A stretch of DNA of 12,563 bases from the NCBI GenBank assembly GCA_021807585.1, contig JAKBCQ010000014.1:1-12563 (forward strand), written 5' to 3'. Every line of letters begins with the position of its first letter. Position 1 is the first letter of the stretch. This DNA is from Planctomycetota bacterium (GTDB lineage Bacteria > Planctomycetota > Planctomycetia > Isosphaerales > Isosphaeraceae). The position numbers and the translations under genes were made by a program. A model generated the notes under the pieces. It had not been told where the DNA came from. It saw only the letters and a program-made list of their open reading frames with translations, and did not search any database. Shown piece after piece: positions 6,289-12,563 of the stretch.

Positions 6289-7395
6289 ATGGCGAAAGAG
6301 TCCAAAATCCGGGTCGCGATCGTCGGTTTAGGCTTCGGCGCCGAATTCATTCCGATCTACCAAAATCACCCCGACGCCGAGATGTACGCGATCTGTCGCC
6401 GCTCGCGGAAGGACCTGGAGGAATGCGGCGACCGCTGGGGAATCAAGGCTCGTTACACGTCGTTTGAAGACATGCTTAAAGATCCGAACGTCGACGCCGT
6501 GCACATCAATTCGCCGATCCAGGATCACGCTTCGCAATCGCTCGCGGCGCTCAAGGCGGGCAAGCACGTCGCGTGCACCGTCCCGATGGCCACCTCGATC
6601 GAAGATTGCCGAGCGATCGTCGAGGCCCGCCGCGCCGCCGATAAAATTTATATGATGATGGAAACCGTCGTCTACAGCCGCGAATACCTCTTCGTCAAAC
6701 ATTTGTACGAAGAAGGGACGATCGGACGGATTCAGTTCCTTCGCGGCTCGCACCAGCAAGAAATGGCGGGTTGGCCGGGCTATTGGGAGGGGCTGCCGCC
6801 GATGCATTACGCGACGCACTGCGTCAGTCCGTGCCTCGCCTTGCCCGGTAAATTGGCCGAACACGTCGTTTGTCACGGGTCGGGCAAGATCAGCGATTCG
6901 CTCACATCCAAATACGGCTCTCCGTTCGCGATCGAAACCGCGACGCTGAAGCTCAAAGATTCCAACCTCGCCGCCGAGGTCACGCGAAGCCTGTTTGAAA
7001 CGGCGCGGCAATATCGCGAAAGTTTTGACGTTTACGGCGATAAGGCGAGCTTCGAGTGGCAGCAGATCGAAGGCGAAGAACCCGTTCTGCACAAAGGAGA
7101 GATCCCCGAGCGCGTTCACGTTCCCGATTTCGCGCACCTGCTCCCCGAGCCGATCCGTCGCTTCACCACGAAGGGCGTTTACAACGTCGAAGACGAGCAG
7201 CACCTCTCGTTCATTCAGGGGGGCGGGCACGGGGGATCGCATCCTCATCTCGCGCACGCGTGGCTTTCGGCGATCAAAGGCGATCGTCCCGCGCTCCCCG
7301 ACGCCGAAACCTCGGCGAATTGGACGATGGTGGGAATCTGCGCGCACCAATCGGCGATGAAAAACGGTGAGAAAATGCTGATTCCAACGCTTTAA
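6289..7395 (+). CDS. Gfo/Idh/MocA-family oxidoreductase with atypical CTVP motif
   Basis: A 368-residue cytoplasmic protein of the Gfo/Idh/MocA family of NAD(P)-dependent sugar or inositol dehydrogenases. It has an N-terminal Rossmann fold with VAIVGLGFGAEF (9-20), VHINSPIQDHA (71-81) and GKHVACTVPMA (91-101). In most members the last motif is (C)EKP, with Lys in catalysis and nicotinamide positioning; here the equivalent residues are Thr97-Val98-Pro99, so that Lys is missing. The C-terminal alpha/beta domain includes GYWEGLPPMHYATHCVSP (164-181), with His173 and His177, and a GGGHGGSHPHLAHAW segment (311-325) rich in His. ATG 6289 is preceded by AAGGGA (6275-6280) at 8 nt. It stands alone on the plus strand with its own upstream region. 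It may act on a carbohydrate by a modified mechanism, or may lack redox activity; the substrate is unknown. Confidence 0.87.
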   Translation: MAKESKIRVAIVGLGFGAEFIPIYQNHPDAEMYAICRRSRKDLEECGDRWGIKARYTSFEDMLKDPNVDAVHINSPIQDHASQSLAALKAGKHVACTVPMATSIEDCRAIVEARRAADKIYMMMETVVYSREYLFVKHLYEEGTIGRIQFLRGSHQQEMAGWPGYWEGLPPMHYATHCVSPCLALPGKLAEHVVCHGSGKISDSLTSKYGSPFAIETATLKLKDSNLAAEVTRSLFETARQYRESFDVYGDKASFEWQQIEGEEPVLHKGEIPERVHVPDFAHLLPEPIRRFTTKGVYNVEDEQHLSFIQGGGHGGSHPHLAHAWLSAIKGDRPALPDAETSANWTMVGICAHQSAMKNGEKMLIPTL

Positions 7396-7602
7396 TTCGA
7401 GCCGCGAACTCCCTCGACCGCGCCGCCATTCCGGCCGATCCGATCTCAAACGCGGCGCGGGAGATTTCGTAGCTCGATTTCCGCTCATATCAAATCGTTG
7501 AATCGTCGACGATTCGCGAGCCGATGAGACCGCCGCGAATCGTCGATTACTAATCATAAAATGTGTGAATTCGTAGATAGATCGAACCCCTTCGCCGCCG
7601 GA
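7396..7602. other. Convergent intergenic region (207 bp), no gene
   Basis: The gap lies between the ends of the oxidoreductase gene (+) and the PL11 lyase gene (-). Its left half is GC-rich without recognisable features apart from a 6-bp stem CGATTT/AAATCG (7475-7480/7492-7497). Its right half carries the strong inverted repeat described separately. No coding region or RNA gene was recognised. Confidence 0.6.
7500..7546. terminator. Overlapping palindrome and 13-bp stem-loop, probable bidirectional transcript end
   Basis: Two structures share the left arm. GAATCGTCGACGATTC (7500-7515) is a perfect 16-nt palindrome. TCGACGATTCGCG (7506-7518) also pairs perfectly with CGCGAATCGTCGA (7534-7546) across a 15-nt loop. 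The two folds are mutually exclusive. The site lies between two convergent genes, as expected for a bidirectional terminator, but no U-tract follows; on the plus strand the stem is followed only by an AT-rich stretch (TTACTAATCATAAAA). Confidence 0.5.
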
Positions 7603-9468
7603 TCAAGGCGAATCGGTGCGAATCCTCGGCCGAGGCGGCGGTTTCATCCCCGCTCCCAGGTAAAAGCCGGGCTGAGTCGGTTGGTTGTAGCCGACGTTTT
7701 GCCACGCGACGCTCAACCGATATTGCGGATCATGCATCAACGTGTATAACCGAAGATCGGTCGGAATCGTCGTCGTGTAAATGCGTAGTTCGTTGTTATT
7801 TTTATTACGCCAAATTATCTCTTCACGCCAGTCTCCCAAAATATCGGCGCAGAGGCAGGGGGTCGATTTACTGCCGTTGTTCGAGGTGCAAGCGGGATCG
7901 GTCAGGAGAGTCGATTCGGTCGCGTCGTTCCAGTTCCATTTCGTCACACGGTTCGAGTTCAAAAGCTCGCGCAACGCGTCGCCGTCCCACCAGACGCCGA
8001 AATTGCACGATCGCGGTTTGCTTTCCGAAACGATTTCTCCCTTAACATTCCAAACCCCGGTCAATCCGGCCCCCGAGGCCCACATCTCGTATCCCGGATG
8101 ACGCGGATCGATATCGAACGCCGCGCCCCGACCGACGTCGGGGCTTTGCTTCCCCCAAATGAGCTTCCCCGTTCGCGCGTCGCGGAATTCGGCGCCGTTG
8201 GGATGCCTGGGCCGCTCGTGAATATCAAACACCTCAAGCCCGGGTCGCGCGGGGTCGATGTCGGAAAGATGAAGCGCGTCGCCGTGCCCCCAACCCGTCG
8301 AATAAAGCCCCTTGCCGTTATCATCAATACAGCATGCTCCGTACACAATTTCATCCTTGCCGTCGCCGTCGACGTCGCCGACGCTCAAATTATGATTCCC
8401 CTGACCGCGATAATTCGTACCGACCCGACCTAACTTATCGGTATCAAATGTCCACACATGAGATAACCTGCCCGCACGCCAGTTGAACGCGGCGAGAACC
8501 GTCCGTGTGTAATAACCGCGGCACATCACGATGCTCGGCCGTTCGCCGTCGAGATACGCGACACACGCGAGGAAGCGATCGACTCGATTGCCGTAGCCGT
8601 CCCCCCAGTCCGAAACCCTGCCTCGCGGCGGGATGTAAGGAGTCGTCGCGAGCGCCTTCCCCGTTAATCCGTCGAACACTGTAAGGAATTCGGGACCGTC
8701 GAGCACGTATCCCGCGGGATTGCGGTAATCGGCTTGGGGATCTCCCAGAATAACACCCGCGCCGTCGACCGTACCGTCGGCCGTTTTACAAACGACCTCG
8801 GCCTTGCCGTCGCCGTCAAAATCATAAACCAAAAATTGCGTGTAATGCGCGCCTTCGCGTATATTTTTACCTAGGTTGATCCGCCAAAGATGCGTACCGT
8901 CGAGCTTGTAGGCGTCGAGGATCGGCTCGCCCGTCGCGCCTTTTTGCGAATTGTCGCGTCCCTTCAACGTTTGATGAAGCACGAACTCGTATTCGCCGTC
9001 GCCGTCGAGATCCCCCGGAGCAATATCGTTCGGCTCGTAGCCCGCGGGGGTTCGTAGCGGTATCGATAAATATTGATTCTTATTTCCCGGCTTGATCGTG
9101 AACGTCCCGCTCGGATCAAGTTCTTTGCCTTCGACGATGGGACGTACAAAATATGTGTTCTCGTGCGTGAGATCGGCGGATGAATCGACGAACGATGTCG
9201 CGTTTGTGATCGGCGATTCGTTAAGCTTCTTCGGCGAATCGTTCGCGGGCTTGCGATATACGTTGAAGGCGATCGCGTCGGGATCGGTTCCCAGCAGCCG
9301 CCATGATAGGAAAACCTTGCCCGAATCTTCTGGAATCGCGACGACTCCGCGTCCGAGCCGTTCCATAAACCGGCCCTCGCCGGCCGATACGCTCGCAGTT
9401 AATCCGCATGCGAAAGCGAGCACGATCGAACCGAAAAACGCGGCCCCACCGATCATCGAACGGATCAT
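7603..9468 (-). CDS. Secreted rhamnogalacturonan lyase, polysaccharide lyase family 11 (YesW/YesX-like)
   Basis: A 621-residue PL11 enzyme, which cleaves the rhamnose-galacturonate backbone of pectic rhamnogalacturonan I by beta-elimination. A signal peptide (hydrophobic core about 8-24, SVSA|GEG, cleavage near 29) indicates export. Residues about 30-125 are a fibronectin-III-like N-terminal domain. The catalytic beta-propeller follows with calcium-loop motifs DLDGDGEYE (153-161), DFDGDGKAE (216-224) and DVDGDGKDE (365-373). Family-typical blocks include GQGNHNLSVGD, GWGHGDALHLSDID, CADILGDWREEIIWR and MHDPQYRLSVAWQNVGYNQP near the end, so the protein is complete. Endo versus exo action cannot be told from this reading. 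The ribosome site is weak (GGCGGGA about 10 nt upstream). The gene lies downstream of, and in the same direction as, hpnE after 212 bp, so its own promoter is likely. The product would supply rhamnose-containing oligosaccharides. Confidence 0.92.
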   Translation of the reverse strand: MIRSMIGGAAFFGSIVLAFACGLTASVSAGEGRFMERLGRGVVAIPEDSGKVFLSWRLLGTDPDAIAFNVYRKPANDSPKKLNESPITNATSFVDSSADLTHENTYFVRPIVEGKELDPSGTFTIKPGNKNQYLSIPLRTPAGYEPNDIAPGDLDGDGEYEFVLHQTLKGRDNSQKGATGEPILDAYKLDGTHLWRINLGKNIREGAHYTQFLVYDFDGDGKAEVVCKTADGTVDGAGVILGDPQADYRNPAGYVLDGPEFLTVFDGLTGKALATTPYIPPRGRVSDWGDGYGNRVDRFLACVAYLDGERPSIVMCRGYYTRTVLAAFNWRAGRLSHVWTFDTDKLGRVGTNYRGQGNHNLSVGDVDGDGKDEIVYGACCIDDNGKGLYSTGWGHGDALHLSDIDPARPGLEVFDIHERPRHPNGAEFRDARTGKLIWGKQSPDVGRGAAFDIDPRHPGYEMWASGAGLTGVWNVKGEIVSESKPRSCNFGVWWDGDALRELLNSNRVTKWNWNDATESTLLTDPACTSNNGSKSTPCLCADILGDWREEIIWRNKNNNELRIYTTTIPTDLRLYTLMHDPQYRLSVAWQNVGYNQPTQPGFYLGAGMKPPPRPRIRTDSP

Positions 9469-9680
9469 GGGATCGATTCCCGCCGGATTTCAACCAAACG
9501 GATCGCACGAAACGGCCGAGTCTCGTCCATCAATACAAGCCGTCGAACAGATCTTAACAATCCGGCGCACAGAGATGCAAAAAGAATCTTAAAGAACTCG
9601 ACGATCGGGGGCGCGTCGGATTCGATCGATCTTAAATCATGAAGCTAATATTTATTATCTTGATATACGCATTCTAGTAT
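9469..9680 (-). promoter_or_regulatory. Upstream region of the PL11 lyase gene (212 bp)
   Basis: The stretch lies between the hpnE stop and the PL11 start on the same strand. Its 9640-9680 part is distinctly AT-rich for this window. Read on the minus strand, TTGCAT followed 18 nt later by TAAGAT (within 9545-9575) is a weak -35/-10-like pair. No terminator hairpin for hpnE with a U-tract and no ORF was recognised. Confidence 0.3.
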
Positions 9681-11171
9681 CTAGAGTTTGGATCGCGATT
9701 CTCCGGGGATGGTGCGATTGACGGGTTTTCGACCCAGGAGGAATCGCGCGAGCGCGCCCGCGGGGAGATCGGGCTTGAGCAGTCGGCGCGCCCTGCCGAG
9801 GTCGTCGAGGACGCCTTCCGCCGCCAAATATCCGCTCCGAACCGCGCCTTCCATCGTTGCGGGCCAGCCCGTATCGGTCCAATCGCCCGCGAAGAAGAGG
9901 CCGTCGACCGCGGTTCGCTGAGGAGGTCGGAGCGCTTCGATACCGGGACGAACCGCGAACGTCGCTCCGTGCTCGATCACGACTCGATACCGCTTGAGAC
10001 TCGCCCCGGAGGCTTCGGGCCAAAGTTCGCTCAATTCTTGAAGCACAAGATCTTTGATTGATTCATTATCGCGACCGACGAGATCGTACGACGCGCTGAT
10101 CACTACCTGCAAATACTGCCCGGCGGGCTCGCGACCTTGCAGTTCGGTATGATTGAACACCCATTGAATCGTTTTACCGACGATCGCAGCGTGGGCGAAC
10201 GGAAAGACGGGTTTATCAAACCACAAATGAACGCCCGTAATCGGCGAAGCCTCGATCGATTCGATCGATTTGGGAGCGGGGGAGTTTCCGTTCGCGTCGG
10301 CTTGAAACATGTCGGCGATTCGATCGAACGGGACGGATACGATCACGAAATCGGCCTCAAGGCGTTCTCCAGAACGTAGAATCACGCTTTGTACCGATGA
10401 CTCGTGATCGATCTCAACGCGTTTGACGCCCGTTTTGAGCCGAACCTCGACCCCTCTGCGCGCCAGCCATTCCTCCATCCTCACTCCGTAAATTTCACCG
10501 AGGGGCGCCGCGGGGATATCGAGCGCGTAGCCTTGTCGATTTTCGAGAAACCCCTCAAAAAACACTTTCCTGGCGTGGAATATATCCATCCGATCGAGCC
10601 GTTCGTTGAGCGCCGAGACGAGCACCGAGCCCCAAAACCGTTCAATCGTCCGGTCGTTTTGCGCATGTCTTTTGAGCCAGGATTCAAACGTTTCTCCCGG
10701 CTTACCCGCGGCGTCGAACCGTAATCGCGCCATGCCGTAAGCGATTCTTAATTTATCCAGGAATGTTAAGAACGAAAGCTTGAGCATACTTGCCGTTAAA
10801 TGAAACGGCGCGGGAATGCGCCCCGCGCTCATCTTGGAAACGCGGCCGTCGGGCCCCACGAAGACGATGACGGGATCGCGTTTGAACAGATCGGCGACGC
10901 CCACTCGCTCGCAAAAATCGATCAGATTCACACAGCAAGCCATACCGACATGTTGGCAATTATCGACAAGCTCTCCCGACGCGGGGTCGACGAACGATCC
11001 GGCTCTCCCTCCCAGCCTGGGTCGGCTTTCGAGCAGCGTGATCTGGAGATCGTGACCGGTAAGCGCCGCGGCGGCGGCGAGCCCCGCGAGGCCTCCCCCC
11101 ACGATCACAACGCGAGGAGGCGCGGGACGATCAAAGTTGACGGACGTAGGTAAGTGAGTAACCGTTTTCAT
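9681..11171 (-). CDS. hpnE: Hydroxysqualene dehydroxylase HpnE (squalene-associated FAD-dependent desaturase)
   Basis: A 496-residue FAD-dependent amine-oxidase/phytoene-desaturase-like protein. In the HpnCDE route it reduces hydroxysqualene to squalene, at or near the membrane. The dinucleotide motif VVIVGGGLAGLAAAAAL begins at residue 21, followed by LLESRPRLGGRAGSF, the usual second FAD segment. The C-terminus has FFAGDWTDTGWPATMEGAVRSG, the FAD-binding signature of the family, about 50 residues before the end. The first 19 residues precede the Rossmann fold. Its ATG overlaps the hpnD stop (ATGA at 11168-11171), so translation is coupled. It is the last gene of the hpnC-hpnD-hpnE operon, and this order is the reason for HpnE over a carotenoid desaturase. 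Length and motifs are complete. Confidence 0.93.
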   Translation of the reverse strand: MKTVTHLPTSVNFDRPAPPRVVIVGGGLAGLAAAAALTGHDLQITLLESRPRLGGRAGSFVDPASGELVDNCQHVGMACCVNLIDFCERVGVADLFKRDPVIVFVGPDGRVSKMSAGRIPAPFHLTASMLKLSFLTFLDKLRIAYGMARLRFDAAGKPGETFESWLKRHAQNDRTIERFWGSVLVSALNERLDRMDIFHARKVFFEGFLENRQGYALDIPAAPLGEIYGVRMEEWLARRGVEVRLKTGVKRVEIDHESSVQSVILRSGERLEADFVIVSVPFDRIADMFQADANGNSPAPKSIESIEASPITGVHLWFDKPVFPFAHAAIVGKTIQWVFNHTELQGREPAGQYLQVVISASYDLVGRDNESIKDLVLQELSELWPEASGASLKRYRVVIEHGATFAVRPGIEALRPPQRTAVDGLFFAGDWTDTGWPATMEGAVRSGYLAAEGVLDDLGRARRLLKPDLPAGALARFLLGRKPVNRTIPGESRSKL

Positions 11172-12067
11172 CCGAATTCGGGCTCCGCGGCGGTTTGGAC
11201 GCGTTGGAACCGAGTCCCCAGCGATCGTGCCAGGATCAGCAGCTTGCGTCCGCGAGAAAGCGAGATCTTTCCCTTGAGAACTTCGTAATCGCGCGCCCGG
11301 ATTTCGTCGAGCAACGCCCGATAAACCCCCGAGATCGCCCGCAAAATCGGCCTGCCGACGGGGTCGACGAACCGGTCGAGCCCGCGCGCGCGTTCATAAT
11401 AGCTGTAGGCGCGATCGGCCTCAAACGCGAAAAGCGAACGCGCCTTATCTCCCGGCCGATCGCCGCGCAGCTCGTCGACCGAAACGCCGAATCGATCGAG
11501 ATCGTCGGCGGGTAAATAAACGCGGCCGCGGTCGGCGTCCTCGCGCACGTCGCGAAGGATGTTCGTCAACTGGAGCGCGATTCCGCACGCCTCGGCTCGG
11601 CGGATCGCCGAATCCCCCGTTCGATCAAAACCCCAAACATACAAGCACGCGATCCCGACGACCGACGCGACATGATAACAGTAATCATAAAGATCATCAA
11701 ATGTTTGATATTTACGACGATCGACGTCCATTCGCACGCCTTTGATCGTCGCGGCGAGGAGATCGGCCGGCATTTGATGCCGAGCGATACAATCGGCGAG
11801 GGCGAATCGTCCCGGCCAAGAGCCCTCGAATCTCCCGGTCGCGGTCGACGTTAATTCGTGCGACCACGCGTCGAGCGCCGCGCGCTTGGCGTCGTCGTCG
11901 CCTTCGTCGTCGGCGATGTCGTCGGTTTTACGCATAAAAGCATACAGAGCGCACATCCCGCGCCTTTTCTCGGGGGGGAGCAGCCAGAACGTCGGATAAA
12001 AATTGCGCGCCTCCCGCCGGGCGACTCCGACGCAATGGCGATAACTCGCTTTCAATTCGCGATTCAC
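11168..12067 (-). CDS. hpnD: Presqualene diphosphate synthase HpnD
   Basis: A 299-residue squalene/phytoene synthase-family protein that condenses two farnesyl diphosphates to presqualene diphosphate. It shows the family's two Asp-rich magnesium sites: DDIADDE (49-55) and the NILRDVREDADRGRVYLP block (169-186). RREARNFYPTFWLLPPEKR near the N-terminus is typical of HpnD. I chose GTG 12067 over the in-frame ATG at 12106: GTG overlaps the hpnC stop as GTGA, has GGGGGAG (12073-12079) 5 nt upstream, and gives an N-terminus of family length. The ATG choice would add 13 unconserved residues inside hpnC. It also overlaps hpnE by ATGA at its own end. It is assigned HpnD rather than phytoene synthase because of the flanking hpnC and hpnE. 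Confidence 0.93.
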   Translation of the reverse strand: MNRELKASYRHCVGVARREARNFYPTFWLLPPEKRRGMCALYAFMRKTDDIADDEGDDDAKRAALDAWSHELTSTATGRFEGSWPGRFALADCIARHQMPADLLAATIKGVRMDVDRRKYQTFDDLYDYCYHVASVVGIACLYVWGFDRTGDSAIRRAEACGIALQLTNILRDVREDADRGRVYLPADDLDRFGVSVDELRGDRPGDKARSLFAFEADRAYSYYERARGLDRFVDPVGRPILRAISGVYRALLDEIRARDYEVLKGKISLSRGRKLLILARSLGTRFQRVQTAAEPEFG

Positions 12068-12563
12068 GCCCGCTCCCCCGTTCGACTCGAAGCGACTCGC
12101 ACGCAATCGTCGCGGATCTCCAAACGCCGAATCGGTCGCGGCTCGATACCAACAATCGCTTTTATGATTAAATATAACTTATCCATTTTGGACAACCGAG
12201 GGCGTTCCGTCAAAACGTCAAAGCCCGAGCGTTCGATCGCGTGCAAAATCGCCGATCCGCCGCGATTGAACAAATCGACCGCGAGCCGGAATCGTCCCTT
12301 GAGCCTGGGAATAAGCTCGCGTCCTTGTATCAGCATACATCGGGCTCGATCGACCTCGAACGCGAGGAGTTCGGCGAACGCGGGGGTGAACTTCAGCGCC
12401 TTGAGTTCTTCTTCGGAAACCCCGAATCGGACGCGATCGTCGCGCGGGAGGTAAATCCGTCCGATCGCCAGGTCGCGAGCGACGTCCTGCCAAAAATTCG
12501 CCAATTGGAGCGCCGAACATGTGAGATCCGAAAGCCGCGCGTTTTCGTCGTTGAAAACGCCCC
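12064..12563 (-). CDS. hpnC: Squalene synthase HpnC (hydroxysqualene synthase), C-terminal part
   Basis: The C-terminal 165 residues of a second squalene/phytoene synthase-family protein; the N-terminal part, including the first Asp-rich motif, lies beyond the right edge. At the window edge the frame reads GVFNDENARLSDLTCSALQL and continues with ANFWQDVARDLAIGRIYLPRDD, the second substrate-Mg site in the form typical of HpnC (NFWQDV). In the three-enzyme route HpnC converts presqualene diphosphate to hydroxysqualene. It is first of the three genes within the window and overlaps hpnD by the 4-nt GTGA. Within the visible part no frameshift or lost motif is seen. A frame starting at an internal Met (12504) is simply the distal piece of this gene. 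Confidence 0.9.
   Translation of the reverse strand, partial: GVFNDENARLSDLTCSALQLANFWQDVARDLAIGRIYLPRDDRVRFGVSEEELKALKFTPAFAELLAFEVDRARCMLIQGRELIPRLKGRFRLAVDLFNRGGSAILHAIERSGFDVLTERPRLSKMDKLYLIIKAIVGIEPRPIRRLEIRDDCVRVASSRTGERA
12065..12079 (-). promoter_or_regulatory. hpnD: Ribosome site and GTGA overlap that set the hpnD start
   Basis: On the minus strand GGGGGAG (12079-12073) is followed after 5 nt by GTG (12067-12065), whose last two bases are the first two of the hpnC TGA stop. This stop-start overlap predicts coupled translation and fixes the hpnD start. Confidence 0.7.

Noticed and set aside
6328..7557. Long minus-strand open frame opposite the Gfo/Idh gene
   Set aside because: Arg-rich composition with no recognisable motif; it is the antisense shadow of a GC-rich gene that has clear family motifs.
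8350..8390. Short GCCGTC/GACGTC tandem-like repeats
   Set aside because: They encode the Asp-Gly-Asp-Gly calcium-loop motifs of the PL11 lyase on the minus strand and need no repeat-element explanation.
12068..12106. ATG start for hpnD at 12106
   Set aside because: It adds residues not typical of HpnD and ignores the GTGA overlap with a strong ribosome site at 12067.
1..12563. CRISPR arrays, tRNA/rRNA genes, insertion sequences, phage or toxin-antitoxin genes
   Set aside because: I looked on both strands and saw no regularly spaced repeats, cloverleaf-like segments, transposase motifs or attachment-site duplications.

Overview
The window looks like a planctomycete chromosome, and this assignment is inference. 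It rests on the gene set: EutN/CcmL shell proteins next to a class II sugar-phosphate aldolase and a lactate/malate dehydrogenase, as in the Planctomycetes-Verrucomicrobia type of bacterial microcompartment (BMC). A family PL11 rhamnogalacturonan lyase, a Gfo/Idh/MocA oxidoreductase and a hopanoid/squalene hpnCDE operon also fit. The DNA is moderately GC-rich, and GATCG/CGATCG words are conspicuous. No tRNA, rRNA, CRISPR array, insertion sequence or phage gene was seen.

Layout. Positions 1-4163 (+ strand) hold the 3' part of a BMC locus: two small BMC-P pentamer (vertex) proteins, a class II aldolase ending in an amphipathic helix typical of BMC encapsulation peptides, an NAD-dependent lactate/malate-type dehydrogenase with a long Ser/Ala-rich tail, and a TIM-barrel protein resembling class I aldolases, also with a long Ser-rich tail. 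The BMC-H shell proteins, PduL, acylating aldehyde dehydrogenase and kinase expected for such an organelle are not in the window; they may lie to the left. A convergent M28 peptidase (4221-6005, -) is separated from the BMC genes by an 18-nt perfect palindrome. A 283-bp divergent intergenic region then leads to a Gfo/Idh oxidoreductase (6289-7395, +). This converges on a secreted PL11 rhamnogalacturonan lyase (7603-9468, -), with a strong inverted repeat between them. From 9681 to the right edge runs the minus-strand operon hpnC (partial) - hpnD - hpnE, whose genes overlap by 4 nt (GTGA and ATGA).

How the genes may work together. Known planctomycetal BMCs handle L-fucose and L-rhamnose: the aldolase cleaves fuculose-1-P or rhamnulose-1-P to DHAP plus L-lactaldehyde, which is processed inside the shell. 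A PL11 lyase depolymerises pectic rhamnogalacturonan I, a rhamnose-rich polymer, so the window plausibly links polymer attack outside the cell to rhamnose catabolism in the BMC. The genes are not one operon, so this link is inferred. The hpnCDE genes make squalene from farnesyl diphosphate and are probably unrelated to the sugar genes.

Most unusual points: the long low-complexity tails on two adjacent BMC-locus enzymes, whose -1 reading frames look protein-like; an A7 tract at the tail junction of one of them; a conserved-looking terminal block that could be a cargo signal; an MDH-like Arg at the dehydrogenase's specificity position; and a Gfo/Idh protein with CTVP in place of the usual (E)KP catalytic motif.
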